A DNA stretch of 64,000 bases from Gallibacterium salpingitidis (GTDB lineage Bacteria; Pseudomonadota; Gammaproteobacteria; Enterobacterales; Pasteurellaceae). This document shows positions 39,655 to 48,605 of this stretch, piece by piece. The DNA lies in NCBI RefSeq assembly GCF_001678495.1, contig NZ_JTJL01000030.1, positions 1-64,000 of the forward strand, read 5' to 3'. Each line of letters opens with the position of its first letter. Position 1 is the stretch's first letter. Below the pieces are notes generated by a model. That model ran no database searches. It worked only from the letters and a program-made list of their open reading frames with translations, and had not been told where the DNA came from. The translations under genes were made by a program, and so were the position numbers.

Positions 39655-41694
39655 TTATCCCAACAAAATATTCTGTAAATAATCGCTTGTTTCCTGATCT
39701 TCCACATAAATATAGGTGGCAATTCTCGCCCGCGTCAGTAAGACGCGATAACAATTTCTGATAAAAGTCTCTTGTATCTGTTCTTGATTAAACTTTAATA
39801 CCGATTCCAGTTGTGGATACTTAGTTTTTAACACCTTGAGTTGATTACAATAGTTGTCAATAGCATTTACTTTCTCATTTGAAAAAATCCATTTATTATC
39901 TCGACGTAGTATTTTTCTACCCCATACGACAATTGCATAATCAAGCTCTAAACCTTGACAATTAAATTGGCTAGCAAACGTCGAAAGGTTATTGCATAAC
40001 TTATCAAGATAAAATGATTTCAACTGATCATTGCTAATATTCAAAATCTCCTGTCCAGCCAATTTAAGATACGAAACGGGACAATTTCTACCATATTGAT
40101 TCTTTTCCCAACGGACTAATGTATCAAAACCATTTGCAACAATCCCAACCGAAAAAGCACCTGTATTCACCTCAGTGACTGCACCCAACAAAGCTGAATA
40201 ATCATTAAAAACATAAAATGCATCTTTCACAGAAGCATCTAATTTAGGTAATTTATTCTCAACAATGGCATTAACAAATTCGATAGCAGTTTCACTGTTA
40301 ATATTTCTTTTGTTCTTATTCAACAATAATCCCGGTTCCACATAACAACTATGTCCTAACGGTGTATACTCTTTTTGCATTTCTTCGGTAGGTACATAAA
40401 TATTGATATGAATCTCTTTAGATAATGGTAATCCTTTTAAATGCGCTATCGCTTTCTTAATATATTTTTCACCATCTTCTTCACCCAAATAGATCTCTTG
40501 TCCAGAACCCAATAAGAAAACAATAGTACGACTAAGATTGTCTTTATGAACCGCCCCACACACCGCTCTTAGCACTAACATAGCCTCCGAGACTTCTTTC
40601 TCGATAATAAAGGCTTTTTGTTCGTCATTTAGATGATTCTTTTTTGCTAACGCAATTTGCAATGGATTCCATACACGTTGTGCTTCATCAATAATTAAGA
40701 GTTTATTTTTACTCAAGGCTAGATTTTCTTTGCTATTACCATTTTGATACTTAGCACAAAATTTTTGTACGTCATATAAGTTATGCAACGATCCCACTGC
40801 GGCTGCTTCAGTACCAACAATATGGTCTTCACGTATCATTTGGCTAAAAATGGCGGATAAATTACCATTACCTGTAACATACTTAGCGCCATCACTAAGG
40901 TATTTCTCTAATAAACTAAATGCTGTACCCGTTTTGCCGGCTCCTGGCGCGCCTTTAATAAAAATAAGATTAAGATTTCTCTCTGCTATCTGAGTTTGTA
41001 TGTCATCAACAATTCGTGCACAAGCCATCACATTATCATCTTGAACATACATTTCACTCAAAATTTTCTGATTCAGGATATCTCTCATCACGCCTGTCGT
41101 TGTTATATCAAGCTCAACAACAAAATCTAATAATTGTGCAACTCTATCATCATCTGCTGCAGCTGTTATCGCTGCTAATACATCAATAAACTCATCAGTA
41201 ACTTTAATATACTCCAATCGTTCTAATTTCTCGCTCATCGCCGGATTTGTATATACAAGATATTTTTCAACAGTGAATTGCGGATTTTTCTTTAACTCTT
41301 CCCAAATAACACGATTACAACGAGTAATTTTATTGTAGTAACCTAACAGCTGTGATCTATGTGAAATTAAAGTCTCATAGCGACAATCGTTACCGCTTTT
41401 GAATTCCAAAATAATCAATTTATTATGACAAACGATCAGAGCATCAATCCAAGTACCATCAAAAATATTGTATTCAAAACAGATCGGTACTTGAGCAATA
41501 TTAGTAAGTAGAGGATATTCAGATAAAACTCTTTTAAAAAAGTATAAACAATCACGCCACGAGTTAATTTTATCCTCATCGTCAAGTGATCTTTCAGATA
41601 AAGTTTTACGTTCTGTATGCCAAAATAAAGTAGTAAGGAATTCGTTTTCTGTTACTTGTAAAAGTTCTGCAACACTATATTTCACATATCTCAT
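39655..41694 (-). CDS. DUF2075-type nuclease-helicase fusion
   Basis: This is a 679-residue protein of unknown function. The N-terminal part looks like a PD-(D/E)XK nuclease: E74, D84 in TWIDALIV, and E97/K99 in LEFKSG. The rest is a DUF2075/SF1-helicase-like ATPase: Walker A GAPGAGKT (248-255), Walker B IIDEAQ (334-339) and motif III-like GSGQ (396-399). QGLELD (580-585) and YRVLLTRAR (649-657) match motifs V and VI. The ATG at 41694 has AGGATG upstream. A direct repeat lies just before it, and the coupled Nudix gene follows. Defence or DNA-damage roles are possible but unproven. Confidence 0.85.
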   Translation of the reverse strand: MRYVKYSVAELLQVTENEFLTTLFWHTERKTLSERSLDDEDKINSWRDCLYFFKRVLSEYPLLTNIAQVPICFEYNIFDGTWIDALIVCHNKLIILEFKSGNDCRYETLISHRSQLLGYYNKITRCNRVIWEELKKNPQFTVEKYLVYTNPAMSEKLERLEYIKVTDEFIDVLAAITAAADDDRVAQLLDFVVELDITTTGVMRDILNQKILSEMYVQDDNVMACARIVDDIQTQIAERNLNLIFIKGAPGAGKTGTAFSLLEKYLSDGAKYVTGNGNLSAIFSQMIREDHIVGTEAAAVGSLHNLYDVQKFCAKYQNGNSKENLALSKNKLLIIDEAQRVWNPLQIALAKKNHLNDEQKAFIIEKEVSEAMLVLRAVCGAVHKDNLSRTIVFLLGSGQEIYLGEEDGEKYIKKAIAHLKGLPLSKEIHINIYVPTEEMQKEYTPLGHSCYVEPGLLLNKNKRNINSETAIEFVNAIVENKLPKLDASVKDAFYVFNDYSALLGAVTEVNTGAFSVGIVANGFDTLVRWEKNQYGRNCPVSYLKLAGQEILNISNDQLKSFYLDKLCNNLSTFASQFNCQGLELDYAIVVWGRKILRRDNKWIFSNEKVNAIDNYCNQLKVLKTKYPQLESVLKFNQEQIQETFIRNCYRVLLTRARIATYIYVEDQETSDYLQNILLG

Positions 41695-41713
41695 CAATGC
41701 ATCCTCACCACGT

Positions 41714-41735
41714 TAAGTACAAACTGTAAGTACAA
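41714..41735. promoter_or_regulatory. Direct repeat TAAGTACAA upstream of the nuclease-helicase gene
   Basis: TAAGTACAA occurs at 41714-41722 and 41727-41735, 13 bp apart, 20 to 41 bases before the start codon and overlapping the likely promoter. It is a candidate operator for a regulator of the two-gene module. Confidence 0.4.
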
Positions 41736-41802
41736 TATATCTCTCTTTGCAGACAAGATTAAAACCTTACATTAGCAAATTTGCCCTTTTATTACTTATC
41801 GG

Positions 41803-43116
41803 CTATTTCACCAGTAATACCATGCTTTCCATATGGCCTGTTTGTGGAAACATATCTATCATCGCCGCTTTCACTAGACGATAGCCATGCTCTACTAAAA
41901 TCTGAATATCACGTACTAATGTTGCTGGATTACAGGAAACATATAATATTCTTTCCGGTTGCAATTCAACAATATGATTCAAGGCAAACAAAGCGCCAGC
42001 TCGAGGTGGATCTAATAACACTTTATTAAACTTTTCCGCTGCCCACGCTTTATCAGCAAATGAAGCTGAGAGATCTGTTTGATAAAATGCCACATTCCTC
42101 ATCTGATTCCTTGCTGCATTTGCGCTAGCTTTGCTAACCATATCTGCTACACCTTCTATGCCAACGACATATTCAGCATACTGTGCTAAAGGCAAACTAA
42201 AATTTCCCATACCACAAAATAAGTCTAAGACACGATCTTTAGCAGATAATTCCAACCACGCTAATGCAGTTTGCACCATACGTTGATTAATGATTGGATT
42301 AACTTGGATAAAATCACGAACATCGAACTGTAACTGCAGCTGCTCTAATTGATAATAAGGGTGTTGTTCCGTCCAAGCAGAAACTTGATTATCAGTTTCG
42401 CTCACAAACAACATTAACTGATGTTGTGTTGCAAACTGCCGTAAATTTTGTTCATCAGTAGCAGATAACGATCCAAGATGACGCAACAATAAAGCTACAC
42501 CATTATCCGCCGCCACTAACTCAATATGCCCTAATTTTTTTGGTTGTTGCCATAATTGAAACAACTCCCTTAATGGAGATAAGAGTTGTGAAAGTTGTGG
42601 TACTAGAATCGGACAATCTGTCACTGCAACTAACTGATTACTTTGCTGTTGACGAAAACCAAACTCTACTGATTTCGTTACAGTTGAATATTGCAAGCTA
42701 AATTTTGCGCGACGGCGATAGTGCCATTCATCATCTGCAATCATCAGTTCCATTTGCAAATCCGGTGCAATTTTCCGCAATTGATGAAGTAAAGCACGCT
42801 GCTTGGTTTGTCGTTGTGCCTCAATCACGATATGTTGCATCTGGCAACCGCCACATTGTCCATAAAATGAACATAATGGCTCTCGTCTTATTGGCGATTT
42901 ATTTTGCCACTTTACTGCTTTACCAATACCATATTGTCGTTTCTCTTCGCTTACGACAAACTGCACATTTTCTTCAGGCAAACCATTCTCTATAAACCAT
43001 GTTTTTCCTGCGACTTTGGCAACACCTAACCCTTGATAATCAAGGTTAATGATGGTAGCTGTTTGTGTTTTTTTTCTTTGAGATGTTTTTGTCGGTGCGT
43101 TATAAAATAGGACCAT
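41803..43116 (-). CDS. rlmD: 23S rRNA (uracil-1939-C5)-methyltransferase RlmD
   Basis: RlmD methylates U1939 of 23S rRNA using S-adenosylmethionine. The 437-residue protein has an N-terminal TRAM domain and then the 4Fe-4S cluster cysteines CSFYGQCGGCQMQH, with the fourth in VTDCPIL. The methyltransferase domain has DLFCGMGNFSLPLA for cofactor binding, LLDPPRAG, and the nucleophile cysteine in YVSCNPATL. It follows recO after 12 bases, as in Haemophilus. Confidence 0.96.
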   Translation of the reverse strand: MVLFYNAPTKTSQRKKTQTATIINLDYQGLGVAKVAGKTWFIENGLPEENVQFVVSEEKRQYGIGKAVKWQNKSPIRREPLCSFYGQCGGCQMQHIVIEAQRQTKQRALLHQLRKIAPDLQMELMIADDEWHYRRRAKFSLQYSTVTKSVEFGFRQQQSNQLVAVTDCPILVPQLSQLLSPLRELFQLWQQPKKLGHIELVAADNGVALLLRHLGSLSATDEQNLRQFATQHQLMLFVSETDNQVSAWTEQHPYYQLEQLQLQFDVRDFIQVNPIINQRMVQTALAWLELSAKDRVLDLFCGMGNFSLPLAQYAEYVVGIEGVADMVSKASANAARNQMRNVAFYQTDLSASFADKAWAAEKFNKVLLDPPRAGALFALNHIVELQPERILYVSCNPATLVRDIQILVEHGYRLVKAAMIDMFPQTGHMESMVLLVK

Positions 43117-43128
43117 AATTAAAATGAA

Positions 43129-43845
43129 TCAGTTAGGATATAAAATGTTCAAATGTTGTTGGAATAATTCTCGACTTTTTAATGGTTTACCACCTAGGTA
43201 AGGCTTCAAAGCTAATCGAGTAAAACGCTTAGCCGCTTGCAATGTTTCTTTTTCTGTAAACTCCAATTTTGCAAAAGCTCGCAAATCACGCCCATAAAAA
43301 GTCAAATTATCCTGCAATAATGAGGCAATAAAACCTTTTTCTTCACGATATTGATAAGTCATATTATCGGATACAATTTCACCACTACCCGCACAATGTT
43401 CAAAATCAACACCATAGCCTAATGATTTCAACAGGATAAACTCAAAACGACGTAAAATTGCTTCAACTTCATCTCCATGTGCAGCCAATCCCATTAAACA
43501 GCGTAAATACTCTTCAAATAAATCAGGATAAGCTGTTTCATGTTCTAATGTTCTGGTAATAAGTTCATTGACATAAAAACCACTATATAGAGCTACCGTT
43601 TTCATTGGTAAAGTGACTGAAATCGCTTCCGTTTTCGTTAACACTTTTAGCTGTCCTCGACCGCTCCAACGCAATAATAATGGTGTAAAAGGCTGCAATA
43701 AGCTTTTAAGTGGAGAACGCTTCGCTCTTGCACCTTTAGCAAGCAGCGTAATACAGCCAACATTTTCAGTAAATACATCTACTAATAGGCTTGTTTCGCT
43801 ATATTCTCTGCGGTGTAATACAAATCCGCGCTGCCAACTTTCGAT
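43129..43845 (-). CDS. recO: DNA repair protein RecO with a non-canonical start codon
   Basis: RecO anneals DNA and loads RecA with RecR in gap repair. Homology to RecO runs upstream of the first TTG at 43698: the frame encodes [20 protein letters not shown] and [17 protein letters not shown], the normal N-terminal OB domain. An in-frame TGA lies just upstream (43849-43851) and there is no ATG, GTG or TTG before 43698. The best start is ATC at 43845, six bases after GAGG of GAGGTGA and aligned to the E. coli start; ATT at 43848 is the alternative. Full length would be 238 residues, normal for RecO. rlmD follows. Confidence 0.88.
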   Translation of the reverse strand: MESWQRGFVLHRREYSETSLLVDVFTENVGCITLLAKGARAKRSPLKSLLQPFTPLLLRWSGRGQLKVLTKTEAISVTLPMKTVALYSGFYVNELITRTLEHETAYPDLFEEYLRCLMGLAAHGDEVEAILRRFEFILLKSLGYGVDFEHCAGSGEIVSDNMTYQYREEKGFIASLLQDNLTFYGRDLRAFAKLEFTEKETLQAAKRFTRLALKPYLGGKPLKSRELFQQHLNILYPN

Positions 43846-43986
43846 AATTCACCTCGGTTTTGATCTTGTGGAATTAGATCCCTATTTTAACAAACAATCA
43901 TAATTCTCTACTAATTCTTCTTCATTATCCTTAGCAAAAATTGCTAATATAACGTCCTAGTAATTCAAACAGTGAAAATAAAGAAA

Positions 43987-44241
43987 ATGAAACAATATAA
44001 TAAATTACGAATTGAGTGGGACTGTCGGCGCGGTATGTTGGAGTTAGATAAAATGATCATGCCATTTTATAAAAATGTTTTTGATCAACTGTCTGATGAA
44101 CAAAAAGATATTTTTATTGAATTACTTACCTATACTGATCCTCAGTTATTTCGTTGGTTAATGAACCAAGAAAAAGCACCTACTCAACCCTTACAAGAGA
44201 TGGTTGACTTGATAAAGCAAAAACTACCTACATTTTCATAA
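43987..44241 (+). CDS. sdhE: FAD assembly factor SdhE
   Basis: SdhE helps attach FAD covalently to SdhA and FrdA. The 84-residue product has the invariant RRGMLELD motif followed by MIMPFY, and the family's DPQLFRWLM segment. I use the ATG at 43987. A GTG five codons upstream is in frame but has no ribosome site. It is divergent from recO and lies just upstream of the sigma-E promoter of rpoE. Confidence 0.92.
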   Translation: MKQYNKLRIEWDCRRGMLELDKMIMPFYKNVFDQLSDEQKDIFIELLTYTDPQLFRWLMNQEKAPTQPLQEMVDLIKQKLPTFS

Positions 44242-44264
44242 GCCAAAAATTATTAAAAATTTTT

Positions 44265-44291
44265 GAACTTTTATCAAAAATCGAACTCTAA
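44265..44291 (+). promoter_or_regulatory. Sigma-E promoter of rpoE
   Basis: GAACTT (44265-44270) and TCTAA (44287-44291) are 16 bp apart, matching the sigma-E consensus GAACTT-N16-TCTGA with one change. It lies about 75 bases before rpoE and indicates autoregulation. Confidence 0.85.
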
Positions 44292-44363
44292 CGCTTCGAT
44301 GCACTGCTTGCTGTAACAACACGGAAGCTGTTAGATTAATGAAGGAATGGAGATTTCACTTAC

Positions 44364-44939
44364 ATGAGTGAAGAACTAACAGATCAAATTTTAGTTGAAA
44401 AAGCACAGCAAGGTGATAAAAAAGCGTTTAATTTGTTGGTTGCCCGTTATCAAAACAAAGTTGCTGGATTGTTAACGCGTTATGTATCAGCAAACGATAT
44501 CCCAGATGTTGTTCAAGAAACTTTTATTAAAGTCTATCGATCTTTAGAATCGTTTCGTGGAGAAAGCGCTTTTTATACTTGGGTTTATCGCATTGCAGTC
44601 AATACCGCTAAAAATTACTTAATGACGCAAGGAAGACGTCCTCCAACAGAAGATCTTTTAGCGGAAGATGCAGAAAGTTATGAAATAGGCTCAAGATTGC
44701 GTAATATTGATACGCCAGAAAATTTGACATTATCGGATGAATTAAAAGATATTGTGTTCAAAACAATTGATTCTCTTCCTGATGAGTTAAAAACAGCTAT
44801 CACATTACGTGAACTTGAAGGCATGAGTTATGAAGAGATTGCCGAAATAATGGATTGTCCTGTTGGAACTGTGCGTTCTAGAATTTTTAGAGCACGAGAA
44901 TTCATTGAAAACCAATTAGCACCGTTAATAAAACACTAG
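44364..44939 (+). CDS. rpoE: RNA polymerase sigma factor RpoE (sigma-E)
   Basis: This extracytoplasmic sigma factor responds to misfolded outer-membrane proteins. The 191-residue product has region 2 (DIPDVVQETFIKVYRSLESFRGESAFYTWVYRI) and region 4 (ELEGMSYEEIAEIMDCPVGTVRSRI). GGAATGGAG precedes the ATG. An autoregulatory sigma-E promoter lies upstream, and its anti-sigma gene rseA follows after 25 bases. Confidence 0.97.
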   Translation: MSEELTDQILVEKAQQGDKKAFNLLVARYQNKVAGLLTRYVSANDIPDVVQETFIKVYRSLESFRGESAFYTWVYRIAVNTAKNYLMTQGRRPPTEDLLAEDAESYEIGSRLRNIDTPENLTLSDELKDIVFKTIDSLPDELKTAITLRELEGMSYEEIAEIMDCPVGTVRSRIFRAREFIENQLAPLIKH

Positions 44940-44964
44940 GATTTGAATGAAAGGGCGGAAAATT

Positions 44965-45528
44965 ATGCAACACAAAGAACAACTTTCAGCTTATATGGAT
45001 GGTGAGGAAGTCAGACGTGACTTCGTTGAAGATCTTTGCCAAGACCAAGAATTGCAAAAAACATGGACAACTTTGCATATTGCTCGTGCAGTAATGCGTA
45101 ATGAAAGTAACATCATTCTTGATGCATCTTTCACTGAAAAAATGGCAAAACTCATTGAAGATGAGCCAGTAATTCAGTTAAAAGAACAACCAACTCCAGA
45201 ACAGGTTATCATTCCAAAACAATCTTTCTTCGCCAAAACAAGAAAATATTTTGCACCAATTTTACAAACTGCAGTGGCAGCAAGTGTTTGTTTGATTGCT
45301 GTATTTAGTATTCAAAATCTAAATAAAGATAAAAATAGTGATGTCACTATTTCACCAGCATTACAAACTTTGCCTTTCACCCAATCAGTGCAAGAAGTAA
45401 GTTATAATGTTTCGCACAAAAATGTGCCAAGTAAAGAACAACTTGAACAACAAAATAAACGACTTAATGAAATCCTGCAAAATTATCAATTACAACGTCG
45501 TTTATATTCTGATTCAAAAGCAGAATAA
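44965..45528 (+). CDS. rseA: Sigma-E anti-sigma factor RseA (MclA)
   Basis: RseA holds sigma-E at the inner membrane until DegS and RseP cleave it. The product from 44965 is 187 residues. The cytoplasmic domain begins MQHKEQLSAYMDGEEV, the family N-terminus. One membrane helix follows (TAVAASVCLIAVFSIQ, about residues 105-122), then a periplasmic tail. An ATG six codons earlier (44947) also has AGGA upstream and cannot be excluded. A terminator follows before rseB. Confidence 0.92.
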   Translation: MQHKEQLSAYMDGEEVRRDFVEDLCQDQELQKTWTTLHIARAVMRNESNIILDASFTEKMAKLIEDEPVIQLKEQPTPEQVIIPKQSFFAKTRKYFAPILQTAVAASVCLIAVFSIQNLNKDKNSDVTISPALQTLPFTQSVQEVSYNVSHKNVPSKEQLEQQNKRLNEILQNYQLQRRLYSDSKAE

Positions 45529-45548
45529 TTTATCCGCCCAATCCAAAT

Positions 45549-45574
45549 ACATCACCACCTTTTGGTGGTGATGT
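45549..45574 (+). terminator. Intrinsic terminator between rseA and rseB
   Basis: ACATCACCACC / GGTGGTGATGT with loop TTTT, followed by TGTTTTTAT, is a strong terminator inside the usual rpoE-rseABC operon. Confidence 0.88.
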
Positions 45575-45632
45575 TGTTTTTATAATACAATCTGTTTAAA
45601 TAAACATTATTGTAGAAAATCATAGGTTCAAT

Positions 45633-46592
45633 ATGTTTCAGAAGTTACGTCAAACCAGCATCTTGTTGGTGATTAATGGTCTATTATCTTTCAGTGTTTC
45701 CGCTGCTACAGAGATCGATCAACCAATTGAGCGTTTAATGCAAATGAAAAACGCTTTTCAGCAACAAAACTATTCTTTAACGTTTACCTATGGTGAAGAA
45801 AACGATAATTATGCATTAAGTTATCGTCATGCTTATGATCAACAAACCAACTATTCACAACTGCTTTATTTAGATGGTCCAAGAACAGAAATTTGGCAAA
45901 AAGGCAATACTATCAGCTATTTTTCTGCTAATTACGCTCCTTTTAGTATTCGTAGCGAAAATATGATTGATTCATTACCAAGCGTTGTGTATAGCGACTT
46001 TAAACAACTCGCTCAATATTATGATTTTATTCCATTCGGTAAAGATCGTATTGCTAATAGAATTGCCAATGTTATTAAATTAATGCCCAAGGATGAGTTT
46101 CGTTACGCTTATACTATCTGGATTGATGAAGAATCACATTTACCGTTGAAAGGTGAAGTTGTGGATCGTAGCGGCACCACCTTATCGCAATTTAAAGTGA
46201 TCACTCTCGATGAATTATCTGAGCCACAAACATTAATTGATACCGCCAAACAACTCAAACAACCGCCAGCAATCACTATTTATAGCCCAAATACAACCGA
46301 CTATAACTGGCAGCCTTCTTGGTTACCCAAAGGCTTTAAATTAATCAAATTTCACTCTGACGGTTTATCGCCATCAATTCAAACTCAACTATATAGTGAC
46401 GGCTTATTCTCCTTCTCACTCTATCTATTAGAGAAAAACGATATGCCAATCAATGAAGCGTGGCGACAAGGAATTGATACCCTTTATGCTGAAGTAGTTA
46501 ATAACAAAACCGTCGTATTAGTAGGACAAATTCCATTAACGACAGCACGCCGTATCGTACAAGATGTAAAATTTAAGGAGAGTGCTAAATGA
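45633..46592 (+). CDS. rseB: Sigma-E regulatory protein RseB
   Basis: RseB is periplasmic, binds RseA and shields it from DegS, and releases it on sensing lipoprotein or LPS signals. The 319-residue product has a signal peptide ending in VSA. An N-terminal LolA-like domain follows (LMQMKNAFQQQNYSLTF, LSYRHAYDQQTNYSQLLYLDG), then a C-terminal domain (WQPSWLPKGFKL, GLSPSIQTQLYSDGLFSFSLYLL). The gene overlaps rseC by 4 bases. A terminator separates it from rseA, so a separate promoter is likely. Confidence 0.94.
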   Translation: MFQKLRQTSILLVINGLLSFSVSAATEIDQPIERLMQMKNAFQQQNYSLTFTYGEENDNYALSYRHAYDQQTNYSQLLYLDGPRTEIWQKGNTISYFSANYAPFSIRSENMIDSLPSVVYSDFKQLAQYYDFIPFGKDRIANRIANVIKLMPKDEFRYAYTIWIDEESHLPLKGEVVDRSGTTLSQFKVITLDELSEPQTLIDTAKQLKQPPAITIYSPNTTDYNWQPSWLPKGFKLIKFHSDGLSPSIQTQLYSDGLFSFSLYLLEKNDMPINEAWRQGIDTLYAEVVNNKTVVLVGQIPLTTARRIVQDVKFKESAK

Positions 46593-47023
46593 TCACTGAA
46601 AAAGCTACTGTGATTGCCTATCAAGACGGTGTAGTTACTGTTGAATGCCAAGCTAATCAAGGTTGTGGTGGTTGCTCCGCCAAAGCAAGTTGTGGTACAG
46701 CTGCACTTACAGAACTCACTGGAAAATCAACCAGATACCAATTTACATTTCCTTGTTCTCGTCCAATGAAAATCGGTGAAATGGTCGAAATTGGTTTGCC
46801 AGAACAATCTTTACTACGACTCGCCTTCATTGCCTACACTATCCCATTAACAGTATTAATCCTTAGTGTATTACTAGGCAATTATTGGTTTAACCAAGAG
46901 TGGCAAAATATTCTCTTTACTCTTATCACCACCACCCTAGCCTTTTTAGGAGTGAAATTGATTAACCAACATTTAAAAAACCAGAAAAAATATCAGCCTA
47001 TTTTGATCGAGCGGATCTTATAA
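46589..47023 (+). CDS. rseC: SoxR-reducing/sigma-E regulator family protein RseC
   Basis: This 144-residue inner-membrane protein of the RseC/MucC family has an N-terminal cysteine cluster CQANQGCGGCSAKASCG, a likely iron-sulfur site. Two membrane helices follow (FIAYTIPLTVLILSVLLG and NILFTLITTTLAFLGV). RseC takes part in SoxR reduction or sigma-E modulation in other bacteria. It overlaps rseB by 4 bases (ATGA) and the convergent greB by 6 bases. Confidence 0.93.
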   Translation: MITEKATVIAYQDGVVTVECQANQGCGGCSAKASCGTAALTELTGKSTRYQFTFPCSRPMKIGEMVEIGLPEQSLLRLAFIAYTIPLTVLILSVLLGNYWFNQEWQNILFTLITTTLAFLGVKLINQHLKNQKKYQPILIERIL

Positions 47024-47506
47024 TCCGCTCCCTTTTTCATACCAAATCCGATTAATGTATAACAATACTTTTCCTGCTGGCGTTTCAACAGTTACTTCAT
47101 CGTCAACCGCTTTACCAATCAACGCTCTCGCTACAGGAGAATCAATCGAAATCCAATTCTTCGCAGGATCAAATTCATCACAACCCACAATACGATATTG
47201 CTTAATCTCTCCAGTTTCGTTTTCTAACTCAACCCAAGCACCGAAAAAGACTTTTCCCTCTTGTCGCGGATGATAGTCCACAATTTGTAACACTTCTAAA
47301 CGCTTAGTTAAAAAACGTACGCGACGATCGATCTCGCGTAAACGCCGTTTACCATAAATGTATTCCGCATTTTCACTACGATCGCCCAACGCTGCGGCAT
47401 CTGATACAGCTTGGGTAACTTGCGGTCGCTCCACTTTCCATAAATATTTAAGTTCTTGATCTAATGTGTTCCAACCTGTACGGGTAATATAATTTGATTT
47501 TGCCAT
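47018..47506 (-). CDS. greB: Transcription elongation factor GreB
   Basis: GreB stimulates RNA cleavage in backtracked RNA polymerase. The 162-residue product has the N-terminal coiled coil with the acidic tip (ALGDRSENAEYIYGKRRLREID) and a C-terminal FKBP-like domain (WISIDSPVARALIGKAVDDEV). The basic length and NYITRTGW start identify GreB rather than GreA. It is convergent with rseC with a 6-base overlap, and 3 bases separate it from hslR upstream. Confidence 0.96.
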   Translation of the reverse strand: MAKSNYITRTGWNTLDQELKYLWKVERPQVTQAVSDAAALGDRSENAEYIYGKRRLREIDRRVRFLTKRLEVLQIVDYHPRQEGKVFFGAWVELENETGEIKQYRIVGCDEFDPAKNWISIDSPVARALIGKAVDDEVTVETPAGKVLLYINRIWYEKGSGL

Positions 47507-47509
47507 AAG

Positions 47510-47920
47510 TTATTGTTGGTATTTAAATTTAAGGAGATCTCGACGTTCCTTTTTATTTGGTCGCCGTTCTGGATTCGGCATAGATAACGCATTAGCTTTT
47601 CTTGCCCACGCAATTTGTTCACGTTTTTTAATGCTTTCTTCTGTTTCACGATAAAGTTGTTGGGCAATCGGAGCAGCTTTACGTTGATTTGACAAGCCAA
47701 GCACTTCAATCTCTTTTTCTTCATTGCCTTGTCTAAGTTTAATCATCGCGCCAATTTCAACTTCTTTACTCGGTTTAGCGCGTTGTCCGTTATAGTGAAC
47801 CTTTCCACCATCCACCATTTCTCGTGCTAACGTACGTGTTTTATAGAAACGTGCCGCCCATAACCATTTATCTAAACGGTAGGCCTCTTGTTCTTCCTGT
47901 TGTTGTTTCTCTTTTCTCAT
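47510..47920 (-). CDS. hslR: Heat-shock protein Hsp15, ribosome-associated S4 protein
   Basis: Hsp15 binds 50S subunits that carry a stranded nascent chain. The 136-residue product has an S4 RNA-binding domain (RLDKWLWAARFYKTRTLAREMVDGGKV) and a basic C-terminal tail rich in KK/RR. The ATG at 47920 is used; a GTG four codons upstream has a weaker ribosome site. It is directly upstream of greB and divergent from nudE. Confidence 0.93.
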   Translation of the reverse strand: MRKEKQQQEEQEAYRLDKWLWAARFYKTRTLAREMVDGGKVHYNGQRAKPSKEVEIGAMIKLRQGNEEKEIEVLGLSNQRKAAPIAQQLYRETEESIKKREQIAWARKANALSMPNPERRPNKKERRDLLKFKYQQ

Positions 47921-48052
47921 CCGCTCTCTCACAAATTTACCGACTAAGCATTCGAATAATTGGAGTAATTATGGTATCGTTACTCTCGTTTTTTGTAAAA
48001 CAAAGCACATCAATTATCACAACAAAAAAATCGTGCGGAGGTGGAATTTTTT

Positions 48053-48595
48053 ATGAAAAAACCGGATATTTTAGCGATTCGTCTTGCAGCTAAGTCACGT
48101 CTTTTTGAGATCCAAGCGGTTGATCTGCGCTTTTCAAATGGAGAACTACGCACCTATGAACGTTTTAAACCAGCAAGCCGCAGCGCAGTTATGATTCTTG
48201 CCATTGACGATCAACAAAATTTGTTATTAACCTACGAATATGCTGTTGGTACTGAACAATATGAGTTAGGTTTCCCAAAAGGATTAATGGAAATTGGGGA
48301 AACACCTGAACAAAGTGCTAATCGAGAATTACAAGAAGAAATTGGTTTCGGTGCTCACAAATTTACTTTACTAAGAACCCTAATCAGTTCGCCTGGTTAT
48401 ATGAACAATCCTATGCATATTTTATTGGCTGAGTCGCTTTATCCTAGCCGCTTACAGGGAGATGAACCAGAAGCGCTACAATTAGTGCGTCATCCATTAA
48501 CTAAAATTGATGAATTACTGGATGATCCTAATTTTAATGAAGCACGTAATCTTTCCGCACTGTTCTTGTTGAAAAAACATTTGGCTCAACGTTAA
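48053..48595 (+). CDS. nudE: ADP compounds hydrolase NudE
   Basis: NudE is a Nudix enzyme that hydrolyses ADP-ribose, NADH and diadenosine polyphosphates. The 180-residue product has the Nudix box GLMEIGETPEQSANRELQEE (20 residues shown) ending IGF. The ATG at 48053 has GGAGG upstream. A GTG in the ribosome site itself is in frame but implausible. cysQ follows after 10 bases, and the pairing is the usual one. Confidence 0.93.
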   Translation: MKKPDILAIRLAAKSRLFEIQAVDLRFSNGELRTYERFKPASRSAVMILAIDDQQNLLLTYEYAVGTEQYELGFPKGLMEIGETPEQSANRELQEEIGFGAHKFTLLRTLISSPGYMNNPMHILLAESLYPSRLQGDEPEALQLVRHPLTKIDELLDDPNFNEARNLSALFLLKKHLAQR

Positions 48596-48605
48596 TGAGG
48601 TAACT

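Noticed and set aside
43129-43698. recO taken as an N-terminally truncated gene starting at TTG 43698.
   Set aside because: The upstream codons encode the missing RecO N-terminus without interruption, so the gene is full length with an unusual start.
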